From CAZOIA01 sp964579675 (lineage in GTDB: Bacteria; Planctomycetota; Phycisphaerae; UBA1845; PWPN01), in the NCBI GenBank assembly GCA_964579675.1, contig CAZOIA010000058.1:1-27468 (forward strand): DNA of 27,468 nucleotides, given 5' to 3'. Of the stretch, positions 1-8,214 are shown piece after piece. Both the position numbers and the translations under genes were made by a program. The number at the start of each line of letters is the position of its first letter. Within the stretch, counting starts at the first letter, position 1. The notes beneath the pieces are model-generated. The model was given only the letters and a program-made list of their open reading frames with translations, did no database searches and was not told where the DNA came from.

Positions 1-11
1 AAACACCTGGG

Positions 12-37
12 GGGCGGCGCTTTCCGACGAGCCGCCC
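12..37 (-). terminator. Hairpin just downstream of the GH15 gene, possible terminator
   Basis: GGGCGGC at 12-18 pairs perfectly with GCCGCCC at 31-37 around a 12-base loop. The hairpin begins a few bases after the stop codon of the minus-strand GH15 gene (stop at 44-46). No clear T-run follows on the minus strand, so intrinsic termination is only possible; the hairpin could instead protect the transcript end. Confidence 0.3.
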
Positions 38-43
38 AAAGTG

Positions 44-2020
44 TCATGGACCCGAAGGTGCCCGGCGTTGGACTTGGGCGCGTCGGGCGTCGAATGCCGT
101 AGCCCGCCGGCCTACCAGCGGTCGGAAGGCCAGGGCAGCTTCGATCAGCAGCGAACAGGCCCAGGCGTGAGGGGCAGCCCAATAATCGAAAGACATCTTG
201 GGGATCAGCTCGGGCAACTGGCCGGTCGGGCTGGCGTTGGCCAGCGCGATGCGAATGTCCTCTAAGGCGAGTAGCTGCTGCTGCTGCCGCTCCTGCGGAT
301 CGGTGGCGGTCTGGGCCAGTCGCAATCGGCACAAGGCCAGCCAGAGGGTGTTCACGCAGCCGGGGCCGCCGCCCATGTACGACTCACCCTCGAAGCGCAG
401 GATCGCCCCGCCTGCCTTGGCCTCTGACCGAAGGTTCTGCCCGATGCCGTCGAGGGTGACGACGGCCAGGCGGCGATCGGCGTCATCGGTCAGATCCAGC
501 ACCGCCCACGGATCGATAATCCCCATCGCGGAGGAGTCCAGGGTGGGGTCCGGCTCGCCGTCGGGCGTGATCCGGCGCAGCCAGCGCTGGCGATCCGGTT
601 GCCAGAAGGTCTGGATCAACTTCTGGCGGAGGGCAGACCGAACGGCCGGGCCGGTTCGGTCGGGGTCGATGCCGAACATCTCATCCGCTTCCCGCAAGGC
701 GGCGATCACGCCGGCCTGCGTGTAAGCGAAGGTGCCGGTACTGTTCTCCCAGAGGTCGGTCGCGGTTCGATGAAGGTTGTCCTCGCCGATGTGGTTGAGA
801 ATCGCCCTCGTGGCCGATTGCGCGACGGGGCGGTAGCTCTCAACGAATGCCTTGCCCGAGGTTCCCAACCGGCGGGCGAGCAGCCCCGCGGCGTGGACGA
901 TCGCGCAGGTCTGATCCAGTTGGATCTCAGCGTCGCCGACACACCATGACGGGGCGGGTGAGCCGTCAGTCCAATAGCGCTGATACCAATGACCGCTGGC
1001 CAACTGGGTCCGGGCCGACCACTCGAAGAAGCGGCGGGCCTTCTCGGTGCGGCCGATATGCTGCATCACCAACGCGCAGACGGCGGCGTCCCTCGGCCAG
1101 CAGTAGCCGTACCCCCCCGACAACTCGTAGGCAGGGTCGAACTCCGGGGCGGCCACGAACGTGCCCTGAGATTCATCGTAAAGATCATGAAGCGAGATGA
1201 CCGCCCGATCGAACGCGTCCGCCAACTCGGGCAGTGGACAGGCCCCGGCGTCGGTGAGCTCGTCGGCGACCCTCTTGTCGGCCGATTTAACCGCATCCTG
1301 GTAGCGGGTGTGCGTCAGTCGCTTCGCGGAACTCATCGCCGAGCTGTGCGTCGGGGCGCCGGCCAGCACGAGCACCGTCTCCCAGCGTGACGCCTGGGCG
1401 GGCTCAAAGCCGATGGCGAAATCCACCCGCCCGATCGCCTGGCCCGCCGAACCCAAGTGCCCGGAGCGCATCGCCTGTTTGGTGGGTGAATCATCCCCAG
1501 GGTTGCATGAGCCGCACCGGGCGGCGAACGGCTCGGTGGCCCCGACCGCGATCACGATGTCCCGATAATACTGGACCACGAGGTTCTGATCCGGGTGCAG
1601 TTGCACGCCGTTGCGCGTCTCCGAGTCGCCCACCGCGAGCCGGAAGTAGTGCATGAACTGCACCGGGCCGACGTTCGCACCCTTGGTCACCAGCACGCGC
1701 CGAAGCACCGCGTGTTCGCCCGGTGGCAGCACGTCCCCGATCTCGATTGCCAAGTCGACGTCGCGGTGGGCCAGGCGGGTGATCAGAACGTTGCTCGCCG
1801 GCTCGAACGACTGGGCGATCTGCCAGCATTCATCGAAGCACCAGAGGAATCGGCCGGCATCGTCCGGCGGCCCGAGCAGGCGGATCGCCGGCATCCCTTC
1901 CCGAACGTTCTGGGCGAAGCCGATCCAAGGGTAAAAGAACCCCATGATCTCGCCCGAACGGCCAAAAGTGGCCAAACTCAAGCCGTTGCCGGCGGCCGAA
2001 GTGGGAGTGAAGAAACCCAT
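44..2020 (-). CDS. Glycoside hydrolase family 15 (glucoamylase-type) protein
   Basis: A 658-residue protein with the two-part layout of bacterial GH15 enzymes: an N-terminal beta-rich domain (about residues 1-260) and a C-terminal (alpha/alpha)6 toroid. Family landmarks are visible: GYCWPRDA near residue 304, the catalytic-acid strip GDAEIQLD (Glu about 365) and the second carboxylate region FEGESYMGGG near residues 543-552. GH15 members hydrolyse terminal alpha-glucosidic bonds of starch/glycogen-like glucans or trehalose; the actual substrate cannot be read from the sequence. No signal peptide is seen, so a cytoplasmic role in storage-glucan or trehalose turnover is inferred. The frame is open to an ATG at 2104, but the ATG at 2020 is preceded by a perfect AGGAGG three bases upstream and yields a typical GH15 N-terminus (GNG...GEI..FYPW), so 2020 is preferred. 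It is a single gene, divergent from the large pilin-like gene. Confidence 0.9.
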   Translation of the reverse strand: MGFFTPTSAAGNGLSLATFGRSGEIMGFFYPWIGFAQNVREGMPAIRLLGPPDDAGRFLWCFDECWQIAQSFEPASNVLITRLAHRDVDLAIEIGDVLPPGEHAVLRRVLVTKGANVGPVQFMHYFRLAVGDSETRNGVQLHPDQNLVVQYYRDIVIAVGATEPFAARCGSCNPGDDSPTKQAMRSGHLGSAGQAIGRVDFAIGFEPAQASRWETVLVLAGAPTHSSAMSSAKRLTHTRYQDAVKSADKRVADELTDAGACPLPELADAFDRAVISLHDLYDESQGTFVAAPEFDPAYELSGGYGYCWPRDAAVCALVMQHIGRTEKARRFFEWSARTQLASGHWYQRYWTDGSPAPSWCVGDAEIQLDQTCAIVHAAGLLARRLGTSGKAFVESYRPVAQSATRAILNHIGEDNLHRTATDLWENSTGTFAYTQAGVIAALREADEMFGIDPDRTGPAVRSALRQKLIQTFWQPDRQRWLRRITPDGEPDPTLDSSAMGIIDPWAVLDLTDDADRRLAVVTLDGIGQNLRSEAKAGGAILRFEGESYMGGGPGCVNTLWLALCRLRLAQTATDPQERQQQQLLALEDIRIALANASPTGQLPELIPKMSFDYWAAPHAWACSLLIEAALAFRPLVGRRATAFDARRAQVQRRAPSGP

Positions 2021-2122
2021 GAACCTCCTGAGGCGGACCGCCTTTTCCTGGTCCGCAGCCAAAGAGGAACCTTGTGGAAGAACATGTGCGCGAAGCGCGC
2101 TCATGTCTCACCGTAAGGTCCT

Positions 2123-2152
2123 ATAGTACGCGGTCGGAGCTGTCCTGTGCAA
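2123..2152 (-). promoter_or_regulatory. Candidate sigma70-type promoter for the GH15 gene
   Basis: On the minus strand TTGCAC (2152-2147) and TACTAT (2128-2123) are separated by 18 bases. Matches to the consensus are 3/6 and 4/6. It would give a leader of about 95 bases before the ATG at 2020. This is weak evidence, from pattern and position only. Confidence 0.3.
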
Positions 2153-2309
2153 TACCGCGCTTCTTTGTCATCGGCTCGATGCCCGGGTTCATTTACATGG
2201 ATTTCAGGATACGGTCCGATAGCACGGTGCTCGGAAGAATCATGCCAAGACCGGAGCCCCACGGGCGCCGTGGGGGAGGGCACCATGCGGCCCAACAGAA
2301 ACACATCCG

Positions 2310-2339
2310 TTGCCCTGTCGAGCCGATGTATCGTATATT
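2310..2339 (+). promoter_or_regulatory. Candidate sigma70-type promoter for the pilin-like LamG gene
   Basis: TTGCCC (2310-2315, 4/6) and TATATT (2334-2339, 5/6) are 18 bases apart, about 43 bases before the start codon. Position and AT content against a GC-rich background support it; it was not tested against other windows. Confidence 0.45.
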
Positions 2340-2381
2340 CCTTAGGCAAGCGGAGTTGTCGTCGGTTCGGGGTTCTTCACC

Positions 2382-5300
2382 TTGAAGATGCGAGACAGTA
2401 GTCCCACCGTCCGAGGTTGCCGCGGGCGGCGCGGGCGTCGGTCACGGCGTCGTGGCGTCGCACTGATGCTGGTGCTGATCGCCGTCGTGATCGCCGCGAC
2501 GATCGGCCACTCGTACGTGAGTACCCAGAGCACGTCCCTCAGCATTGCCCGCAACGTCCAGAACCACTCCAGGGCGCGATGTGTGGCCGAAGCCGGGCTG
2601 GAACTGGCCCTTGCCCATATTCGATCGAACGAGAGTTGGCGCACCGACCGGCCCCACGGCACCTGGGTTCAGGACGAAACATTCGGCCAGGGCACGTTCA
2701 CAATCGTTGCCGAGGACGGTGAGGACACCGACGGCGACGGAGTTGTCGGTGTCCCCGCAGAGGGCGACGGCGACCTGACCGACGACCCGACCGAACTGCT
2801 CAGCCTGACCGTGAAGGGCGAGCTGAACGGAGCAAACCACGTGGCCCGTGCGGTGGTCACCCCGATTCCCGGTAAGGCCAAGACCGTCTTGTTCGTGGTG
2901 CCCAATCCGTCGAACCTTGACGCCAAAGACCAGGCCCGCAAGACGCAGTTTGAGAGTTGGGGCTACGAAGTGGCGCTCATCGATCAGAGCGACAGCCAGA
3001 GCACATTCGACGCGGCCGTCGCCGAAGCCGACGTGGCCTACATCACGCCGCAGGTCGGTTCCTCCAGTGTCAACACGAAGCTGACGCCGGCCCCGATCGG
3101 CGTTGTGAGCGAAGAGGGCTATTTGAACGACGACCTCGGCCTGACCTCCGGAAGCGGGCTCGAGTACTCCGGTTCCCAGATCGACGTGGTGGACAACTCT
3201 CACTACATTACTGAAGCGCTCGAAACCGGGGTGTTAACGATCGTCACGAGCAGCCAGAAGCTCAGACGCACCTCAGGCTCGCTGGCCCCCGGGGCGACCG
3301 TCCTGGCCGAACGCGTTTCGAGCAGTGACGGGGCGCTGGTTGTCATCGACGCCGGCAGCACCCTCGTGGATGGAAGCGCAGCCGCCGGCCGACGGGTGGC
3401 CCTGCCCTGGGGTGGCGACAACTTCAGCTTCCTTAGCCTCAACGGCGCCGGCCTCACGCTGGCGCAACGCTCGCTCCAATGGGCCTCTCAGCCGACTGCG
3501 CCCCCGACCCCGATCGTGCACTACAACTTCAGCTCCCAGTCCGGCTCCACCATCGCGGATCAGGTCCGCGACACCGACGGAGATGGGGATGAAGACGGCG
3601 ACGACGTCATCGTCGATCTGTGCATCGAGCCGGGCAACGGTTCGGTCGCCTGGATGACCGATCCCCAGGTGGGCAATAGCCTCTATTTCGATCAGGACGC
3701 CCAGTCCGGCACCGCGATCGCCAGGACCGCAAACAAGAACGTTGCCGACCGGTTGAAACAGGCTATGAAGGATTCCGATGCCCTGACCGTCCAGGCCTTC
3801 ATCAAGGCCCAAGGCTTCGACAACAGCGGCGGGCGGCTCGTCAGCTACTCGAAAGACACGACCAACAATCATCGAAACGTCACCCTGATGGCCGACAACG
3901 ACGGCGCCAGCACCGTCGATCTGATCGGACGGGTGAAGAACTCGGGCAGCGTCAACGAGTACAAGAAGAACAACGTGTTTGAACTGAACAGATTCCAGGT
4001 GCTGGCCTTCACCGTGGATCACGGCCTCAACAGGAACAACATCAAGCTCTACGTAGACGGCGAGTTGGTCAAGACCTCATCCAGGAGCAATCGGAACTTC
4101 AACAGTTGGACTAGCGAGTACTTCATGCTCGCCAACGAGCTGACCTTGAACCGCCCCTTCCGGGGATATATGTACGACATCAAGGTATACGACCGGGCCC
4201 TCAGCGGAGCCCAGCTCCTGCGCAACGCCCGGGAACTCCTTCCCGCCGAGGACGAGAATCCCCAACTGATCGCCCTGTACGAGTTCAACGAAGTCATCAC
4301 CAACCCGGTGCTGATCCATCACTGGAAGCTGGATGAGAACACCGGCGAAGCGGTGTCCGGCCTGGCGGTGGATGACAGACTCGATCTCTGGAACAACACC
4401 AGGATCGACAGTTTCGACTCGACCCTCGGCCCTTACGGCGGTGGGAACGTCGGCAGCCAGGCGGTCGTCTCGACGAACAGCACGCAGAACAACCGCCTCA
4501 GGGTGGCCAACAATGCCACGATTCAAGGTGACGCATACGTGGGTCCGGGCGGTAACCCGAGCTCGGTCATCCAGCTATCCGGCAACGGCACCATCACCGG
4601 CAGCCAAAGCGCGCTCGGCACCGAAGTGAGCATGCCAGCGCTTTCCACCCCGCCGGGCATGCCCTCAAGTGAGGGGAGCAGAACCTTGTGGGGCACCCAG
4701 ACGCTGACCATCAACACCGACAAGCACTACAACAAGCTGTCGCTCTGGGGTAGCGCCCGCCTGATCATCGACGGTAACGTCACTGTGTTGATCGACGGTA
4801 ATTTCCAGATCGGCGACGACGCCCAGTTAGTGATCGAGTCGGGGGCGACCCTCGATCTTTACTGCAAGAAGAACTTCAGCGTGTGGTCCGACGCTCAGGT
4901 CAATGTCAGCACGGCCAAGCCGTCCAGCCTTCGCATCTACATGCTCGGCAATAACAGGAAAGTGGAGATGGGCGACGACGCCCAAGTCTATGCGCTGGCG
5001 CAAAACCCCAATGGCAGGCTCAATGTCTGGGGTTCGAGCGATTTCCACGGGACGTTCGTCGGCGACAGGTTTGAAACCGCTGACTCGGGCAGCGTGCACC
5101 TCGACGTGAGCGAGTTCGGTGGGGGGACGCTGACGGCCACAGACGCCGTCGGGGGCGATCACGGCACGTACGCCGGTCCCGGCGGTGGCGAGCCCGGCCA
5201 GGACGGCACCGCCGTCCGCTTCGACGGCGACGATGACTACGTACTCATCCCCCACGCGAATTCCATGCTGCTCGACAACGGTACGGTGGCGTTCTGGTTC

Positions 5301-6440
5301 AACTCGGACAGCTTCTCGGGACACCGGGGCCTGTTCTCCAAGGATTCCAACGGCTACGACACCGGCGGGCACCTGCACGTCTATACCGACGGCTCACGCG
5401 TCAAGGCCCGCTTGCAGAGCACAAACCAGAGCTACTACGTCCAATCGGGCAGCGGTCTCCATAGCGGCGACTGGTATCACGTGGTGCTTACCTTCGGCGT
5501 CGGCGGCGTGAAGCTGTACCTCAACGGCTCGCCCGTGGATTCCGACGACTACACGGGCGGGCTCGGCACGTCCTCGGGCGGGACCGGCAACTGCGAGCCG
5601 CTCGTCCTGGGGGCCAACACCTGGGGCAGCGGCAACCTGACCCACACCCCGCTCAGCAATTACTTCTCCGGACTCATCGACGACGTCCAGGTCTATGACT
5701 ACCCCCTGGACGCCGGGCAGGTCGGCAACCTGTACAACGGGAATCCGATCGGTGATCCGACCGGGCCCGGGGCGACGGTTGTGGATACGAGCGGGTTCGG
5801 CCTGCCCCTCGACCTGACCATCGAGGACCCCGAGAATGTGTCCTGGATTCCAGGCGGCGGCCTGGAAATCACCGACGGCACCAAGGTCGTCTCGGGCGGG
5901 GCTGCCACCAAGCTTTACGACGCGTTGACGGGTACCAGCGAGATGACGCTCGAAGTCATCTTCACGCCGGCCAACCTGACCCAGGACGGACCGGCCAGGA
6001 TCGCCTCTTACTCCCAGAACACCTCGAATCGCAATTTCACACTCGGGCAGGAGGACGAGAAGTACATCCAGCGGCTGCGCACAACGAGCACCAACAGCAA
6101 CGGCATGCCTGACGTCGAATCCTCAAACGTGCTCACGACGGACAGCCTTCATCATGTCGTGGTTACCTACGACGGCGAGAATGTCAGGATGTATCGTAAC
6201 GGTGCCCTGGAAGTCACTTACGAGCGCGACGGCACCTTCAACTGGAGCAGCAGTTACCGGTTCATGCTCGCCAACGAAGAAACCAACAATCGCCACTGGC
6301 TGGGCTCGCTCTATCGTGTGGCTATCTATGACCGCGCCCTCGTTGACGTCCAAGTCGATGATCTCTTTGGCGGTAATCCCCCGCGAGAGCTATCGGACAG
6401 CAGCTTCACGTACGCGGTTCGCTGGCTGTCCAGTCCATGA
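2382..6440 (+). CDS. Giant pilin-like (PilX/GspK-type N-terminus) multidomain LamG surface protein
   Basis: A 1352-residue protein. Residues 14-25 are Arg-rich and end in RRRG, directly followed by a hydrophobic helix (about 26-42) and the STQS...ARCVAEAGLELA region typical of PilX/GspK-like type IV pilus or type II secretion components; cleavage by a prepilin peptidase after Gly25 is inferred. Then come two Asp/Gly-rich acidic stretches (DTDGDG), a GATase-like alpha/beta segment (about 165-365), a LamG/concanavalin-A-like domain (about 375-616), the start of a second LamG (WKLDE near 648), a repetitive beta segment like those in PilX-related proteins (about 706-910), the remainder of LamG2 (about 913-1120) and LamG3 (about 1131-1330). 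LamG domains usually bind carbohydrate or protein. The frame begins at TTG 2382 with GGGG nine bases upstream; an ATG lies two codons later at 2388. No pil/gsp genes are adjacent. The protein probably sits in or on the envelope; its ligand is unknown. Confidence 0.85.
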   Translation: MKMRDSSPTVRGCRGRRGRRSRRRGVALMLVLIAVVIAATIGHSYVSTQSTSLSIARNVQNHSRARCVAEAGLELALAHIRSNESWRTDRPHGTWVQDETFGQGTFTIVAEDGEDTDGDGVVGVPAEGDGDLTDDPTELLSLTVKGELNGANHVARAVVTPIPGKAKTVLFVVPNPSNLDAKDQARKTQFESWGYEVALIDQSDSQSTFDAAVAEADVAYITPQVGSSSVNTKLTPAPIGVVSEEGYLNDDLGLTSGSGLEYSGSQIDVVDNSHYITEALETGVLTIVTSSQKLRRTSGSLAPGATVLAERVSSSDGALVVIDAGSTLVDGSAAAGRRVALPWGGDNFSFLSLNGAGLTLAQRSLQWASQPTAPPTPIVHYNFSSQSGSTIADQVRDTDGDGDEDGDDVIVDLCIEPGNGSVAWMTDPQVGNSLYFDQDAQSGTAIARTANKNVADRLKQAMKDSDALTVQAFIKAQGFDNSGGRLVSYSKDTTNNHRNVTLMADNDGASTVDLIGRVKNSGSVNEYKKNNVFELNRFQVLAFTVDHGLNRNNIKLYVDGELVKTSSRSNRNFNSWTSEYFMLANELTLNRPFRGYMYDIKVYDRALSGAQLLRNARELLPAEDENPQLIALYEFNEVITNPVLIHHWKLDENTGEAVSGLAVDDRLDLWNNTRIDSFDSTLGPYGGGNVGSQAVVSTNSTQNNRLRVANNATIQGDAYVGPGGNPSSVIQLSGNGTITGSQSALGTEVSMPALSTPPGMPSSEGSRTLWGTQTLTINTDKHYNKLSLWGSARLIIDGNVTVLIDGNFQIGDDAQLVIESGATLDLYCKKNFSVWSDAQVNVSTAKPSSLRIYMLGNNRKVEMGDDAQVYALAQNPNGRLNVWGSSDFHGTFVGDRFETADSGSVHLDVSEFGGGTLTATDAVGGDHGTYAGPGGGEPGQDGTAVRFDGDDDYVLIPHANSMLLDNGTVAFWFNSDSFSGHRGLFSKDSNGYDTGGHLHVYTDGSRVKARLQSTNQSYYVQSGSGLHSGDWYHVVLTFGVGGVKLYLNGSPVDSDDYTGGLGTSSGGTGNCEPLVLGANTWGSGNLTHTPLSNYFSGLIDDVQVYDYPLDAGQVGNLYNGNPIGDPTGPGATVVDTSGFGLPLDLTIEDPENVSWIPGGGLEITDGTKVVSGGAATKLYDALTGTSEMTLEVIFTPANLTQDGPARIASYSQNTSNRNFTLGQEDEKYIQRLRTTSTNSNGMPDVESSNVLTTDSLHHVVVTYDGENVRMYRNGALEVTYERDGTFNWSSSYRFMLANEETNNRHWLGSLYRVAIYDRALVDVQVDDLFGGNPPRELSDSSFTYAVRWLSSP

Positions 6441-6596
6441 TCTCCAGGCTTTCCCTCCGCCGGATTCCCGTTGGGCGGGCAGACCGGGGTGCCCGGCGAT
6501 CCGGTGCCGTTGGAAGAACTCCACTTCGGCCAATCAGAGTTCACCCGCGCGGGCCTCAGTCCGGTACGTGTTCAGCAGCCTGCGGCGCGGTCAGAG

Positions 6597-6615
6597 CCGG
6601 CCTCTGTGAGGCCGG
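6597..6615. repeat. 8-bp stem, 3-base loop hairpin
   Basis: CCGGCCTC (6597-6604), loop TGT, GAGGCCGG (6608-6615): a perfect inverted repeat. It has the same stem and loop sizes as the hairpins inside the 42-bp repeats about 50 bases further on, which suggests one family of intergenic palindromes. No T-run follows on either side, so it is not a classical terminator. Confidence 0.7.
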
Positions 6616-6652
6616 TGGTTCCTCGGACGGGGAAACCTCGCGCCGCGAAGGC

Positions 6653-6759
6653 GCACCGGGCTCGCAGAGCCCGGCTCGGAATACGGAATCCGACGCACCG
6701 GGCTCACAGAACCCGGCTCGGAATACGGAATCCGACGCACCGGGCTCACAGAACCCGGC
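6653..6759. repeat. 42-bp tandem repeat, about 2.5 copies, each holding a hairpin
   Basis: Unit 1 is 6653-6694, unit 2 is 6695-6736 and a partial unit 3 covers 6737-6759. Unit 1 contains CCGGGCTC-GCA-GAGCCCGG, a perfect 8-bp stem with a 3-base loop. Units 2 and 3 carry the stem with one C/A mismatch and loop ACA. Units 1 and 2 differ at only two positions. It lies between convergent genes. The arrangement is directly visible; a REP-like role is inference. Confidence 0.85.
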
Positions 6760-6843
6760 GCCGAGCCATTATCCACGCCAAACACGTACTCAGCCCTCCC
6801 AGCCGCCTCCCTGTACGGGCGGCCTTTGGATGCGCAGGGTCAT

Positions 6844-8004
6844 TCAGGTCTTCAACCCGCTGAGTTCGGTGAAAAGCTGCAGGTAACTCTTATACCGGTG
6901 AGGTTCGATCTCGCCCGACTCGACGGCGGCCTTGACGGCGCAGCCGTCCTCGTGAATGTGCACGCAGTTGGGGAATTTGCAATGAGCGAGTCGATCGACG
7001 AACTCCACGAAGTGCATCTCGAGCTCGTTGATCGGCACCATCGCCACGTCGAGGGCCCGGATCCCCGGGGTGTCGATGACCGCACCGCCCATTTCAAGCT
7101 TGATCCAGACGGCGGTGGTCGTGGTATGGCGGCCCTTTTCGGTCATGGTGGAGACGTGGGCGGTACGCAGGTTCAGACCGGGCTCAACCGCATTGAGCAA
7201 CGAACTCTTGCCCACGCCGCTCTGGCCCGCGAGGAGCGTCACCTTCCCGGCCAGCAGTGACCCCAGAGCGTCGATCGCTGTGCCCGCCACGGCACTGGTT
7301 GCCAATACCGGGTACGCCAGCCTCCGGTAACGGTCCAGGATAATTGCCGCTTCGCCCTCCCCGTCCAGGTCGACCTTGTTCACACAGATGGCAGCGGGCA
7401 ACTGCCCCGCATGGGCCGCCACCAGGTACCGGTCGATGAGGTGCGGCTTGATCATCGGCTCTCGAATGGAGGTGACGATCAGCACCTGGTCAACGTTGGC
7501 CGCGACCATGTGCGCCAGCCGCCCGTCCGAGCGCGTCAAGGCGTTCCGACGGGAATGCACCCGCTCGATGACGCCCTCGTTCAGCACGCCCTGACTGTCG
7601 GCGACGATAACGAATGTCACCTGGTCGCCGACCACGACGGGGCTTCGCTCCTCGATGAGGCGGGTCCGGAGGATCCGGCGGATCGTGCAGGGCCAGATCT
7701 GCCGGCCGTCGTCCACCTCGACGAATTGCCCCCGCACCGCCACGGCCGTCCCTCGTGCGGTCTGGCCGGCACCCGGCCGGGCGATCCCGCCCGGATCCGT
7801 GACCGTGCGTTTGCGGGAGAGGGTCCCCTTGGCCCGAACCGATTCCCGGCTGATCGTGTCTTCGGCCCGCTCGTCGTCTTGGTCGGGGACAGCCCAATGC
7901 TTCCGGCGGGCGGGCTTTTGCCTATTGCGGCGGAAATCAACCCGGGTCCGCCTGGGCCGACCTCTGCCTGGCGACCGTCGAGACACCTCGATCCTCCGAC
8001 TCAT
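6844..8004 (-). CDS. rsgA: Ribosome small subunit-dependent GTPase RsgA (YjeQ/EngC)
   Basis: A circularly permuted GTPase that binds the 30S subunit and helps late maturation, hydrolysing GTP on the ribosome. The G motifs occur in the permuted order of the family: NKVD (G4, residues 209-212), GQSGVGKS (G1, 260-267), DTPG (G3, 311-314). A C-terminal zinc knuckle C-x4-C-x-H-x5-C is complete (Cys342, Cys347, His349, Cys355). An OB-fold region lies at about 85-150 and the N-terminus is basic, as in E. coli RsgA. At 386 residues it is slightly longer than the usual 300-350 because of the N-terminal tail. The frame opens at GTG 8040, but ATG 8004 has AAGG upstream and gives the familiar MSRR-type N-terminus, so 8004 was chosen. 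It is divergent from pyrF. Confidence 0.95.
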   Translation of the reverse strand: MSRRIEVSRRSPGRGRPRRTRVDFRRNRQKPARRKHWAVPDQDDERAEDTISRESVRAKGTLSRKRTVTDPGGIARPGAGQTARGTAVAVRGQFVEVDDGRQIWPCTIRRILRTRLIEERSPVVVGDQVTFVIVADSQGVLNEGVIERVHSRRNALTRSDGRLAHMVAANVDQVLIVTSIREPMIKPHLIDRYLVAAHAGQLPAAICVNKVDLDGEGEAAIILDRYRRLAYPVLATSAVAGTAIDALGSLLAGKVTLLAGQSGVGKSSLLNAVEPGLNLRTAHVSTMTEKGRHTTTTAVWIKLEMGGAVIDTPGIRALDVAMVPINELEMHFVEFVDRLAHCKFPNCVHIHEDGCAVKAAVESGEIEPHRYKSYLQLFTELSGLKT

Positions 8005-8016
8005 TCGACCTTGGGT

Positions 8017-8025
8017 ATTGTACCA
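8017..8025 (-). promoter_or_regulatory. Candidate extended -10 promoter for rsgA
   Basis: The minus strand reads TGG-TACAAT (8025-8017), an extended -10 element (TGnTATAAT-like, 5/6 in the hexamer). No good -35 is seen. It would start transcription only about six bases before ATG 8004, implying a nearly leaderless message, which weakens the call. Confidence 0.3.
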
Positions 8026-8085
8026 CCCCTGCTGCATCACCGTGCAGGGAATCGGCGAACCGGCCGTTTTTTCCGGATTGGCACC

Positions 8086-8114
8086 TTGCGTGGCGTGGAA
8101 GGGGCGGCTACACT
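8086..8114 (+). promoter_or_regulatory. Candidate sigma70-type promoter for pyrF
   Basis: TTGCGT (8086-8091) and TACACT (8109-8114) are 17 bases apart, on the plus strand about 100 bases before the pyrF start. Matches are moderate (3/6 and 4/6) but the spacing is ideal. Confidence 0.35.
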
Positions 8115-8214
8115 CAGCCTGTGGGAGGGGGACCTATGGAGGGTTTGCGGGGAGACACGCCCAAACCAAGGCCTGAGCGCTGGTTGCTCGACCGGCCTGT
8201 ATGAGGATGTCATC

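Larger units (their letters stand above)
2021..2381. other. Divergent intergenic region between GH15 and the pilin-like gene
   Basis: This 361-base region carries the two candidate promoters listed separately, one for each flanking gene. The first 84 bases could be an N-terminal extension of the GH15 frame but are not needed by that family. No other coding or RNA feature was recognised in it. Confidence 0.6.
6441..6843. other. Gene-poor convergent region with hairpin repeats
   Basis: These 403 bases lie between the convergent pilin-like gene and rsgA. They contain one 8-bp hairpin and a 42-bp tandem repeat array (listed separately). The frame of the upstream gene stays open after its TGA for over 400 bases, and its first 120 bases keep codon use like the gene; the later part is repeat. 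No independent gene was recognised. Confidence 0.6.

Noticed and set aside
6653..6759. CRISPR array
   Set aside because: The units follow each other directly with no unique spacers, and no cas gene is present.
7411..8214. Upstream 268-codon extension of the pyrF frame
   Set aside because: It is antisense to rsgA, has no family similarity, and a GTG with a ribosome binding site at 8215 gives the normal PyrF length.
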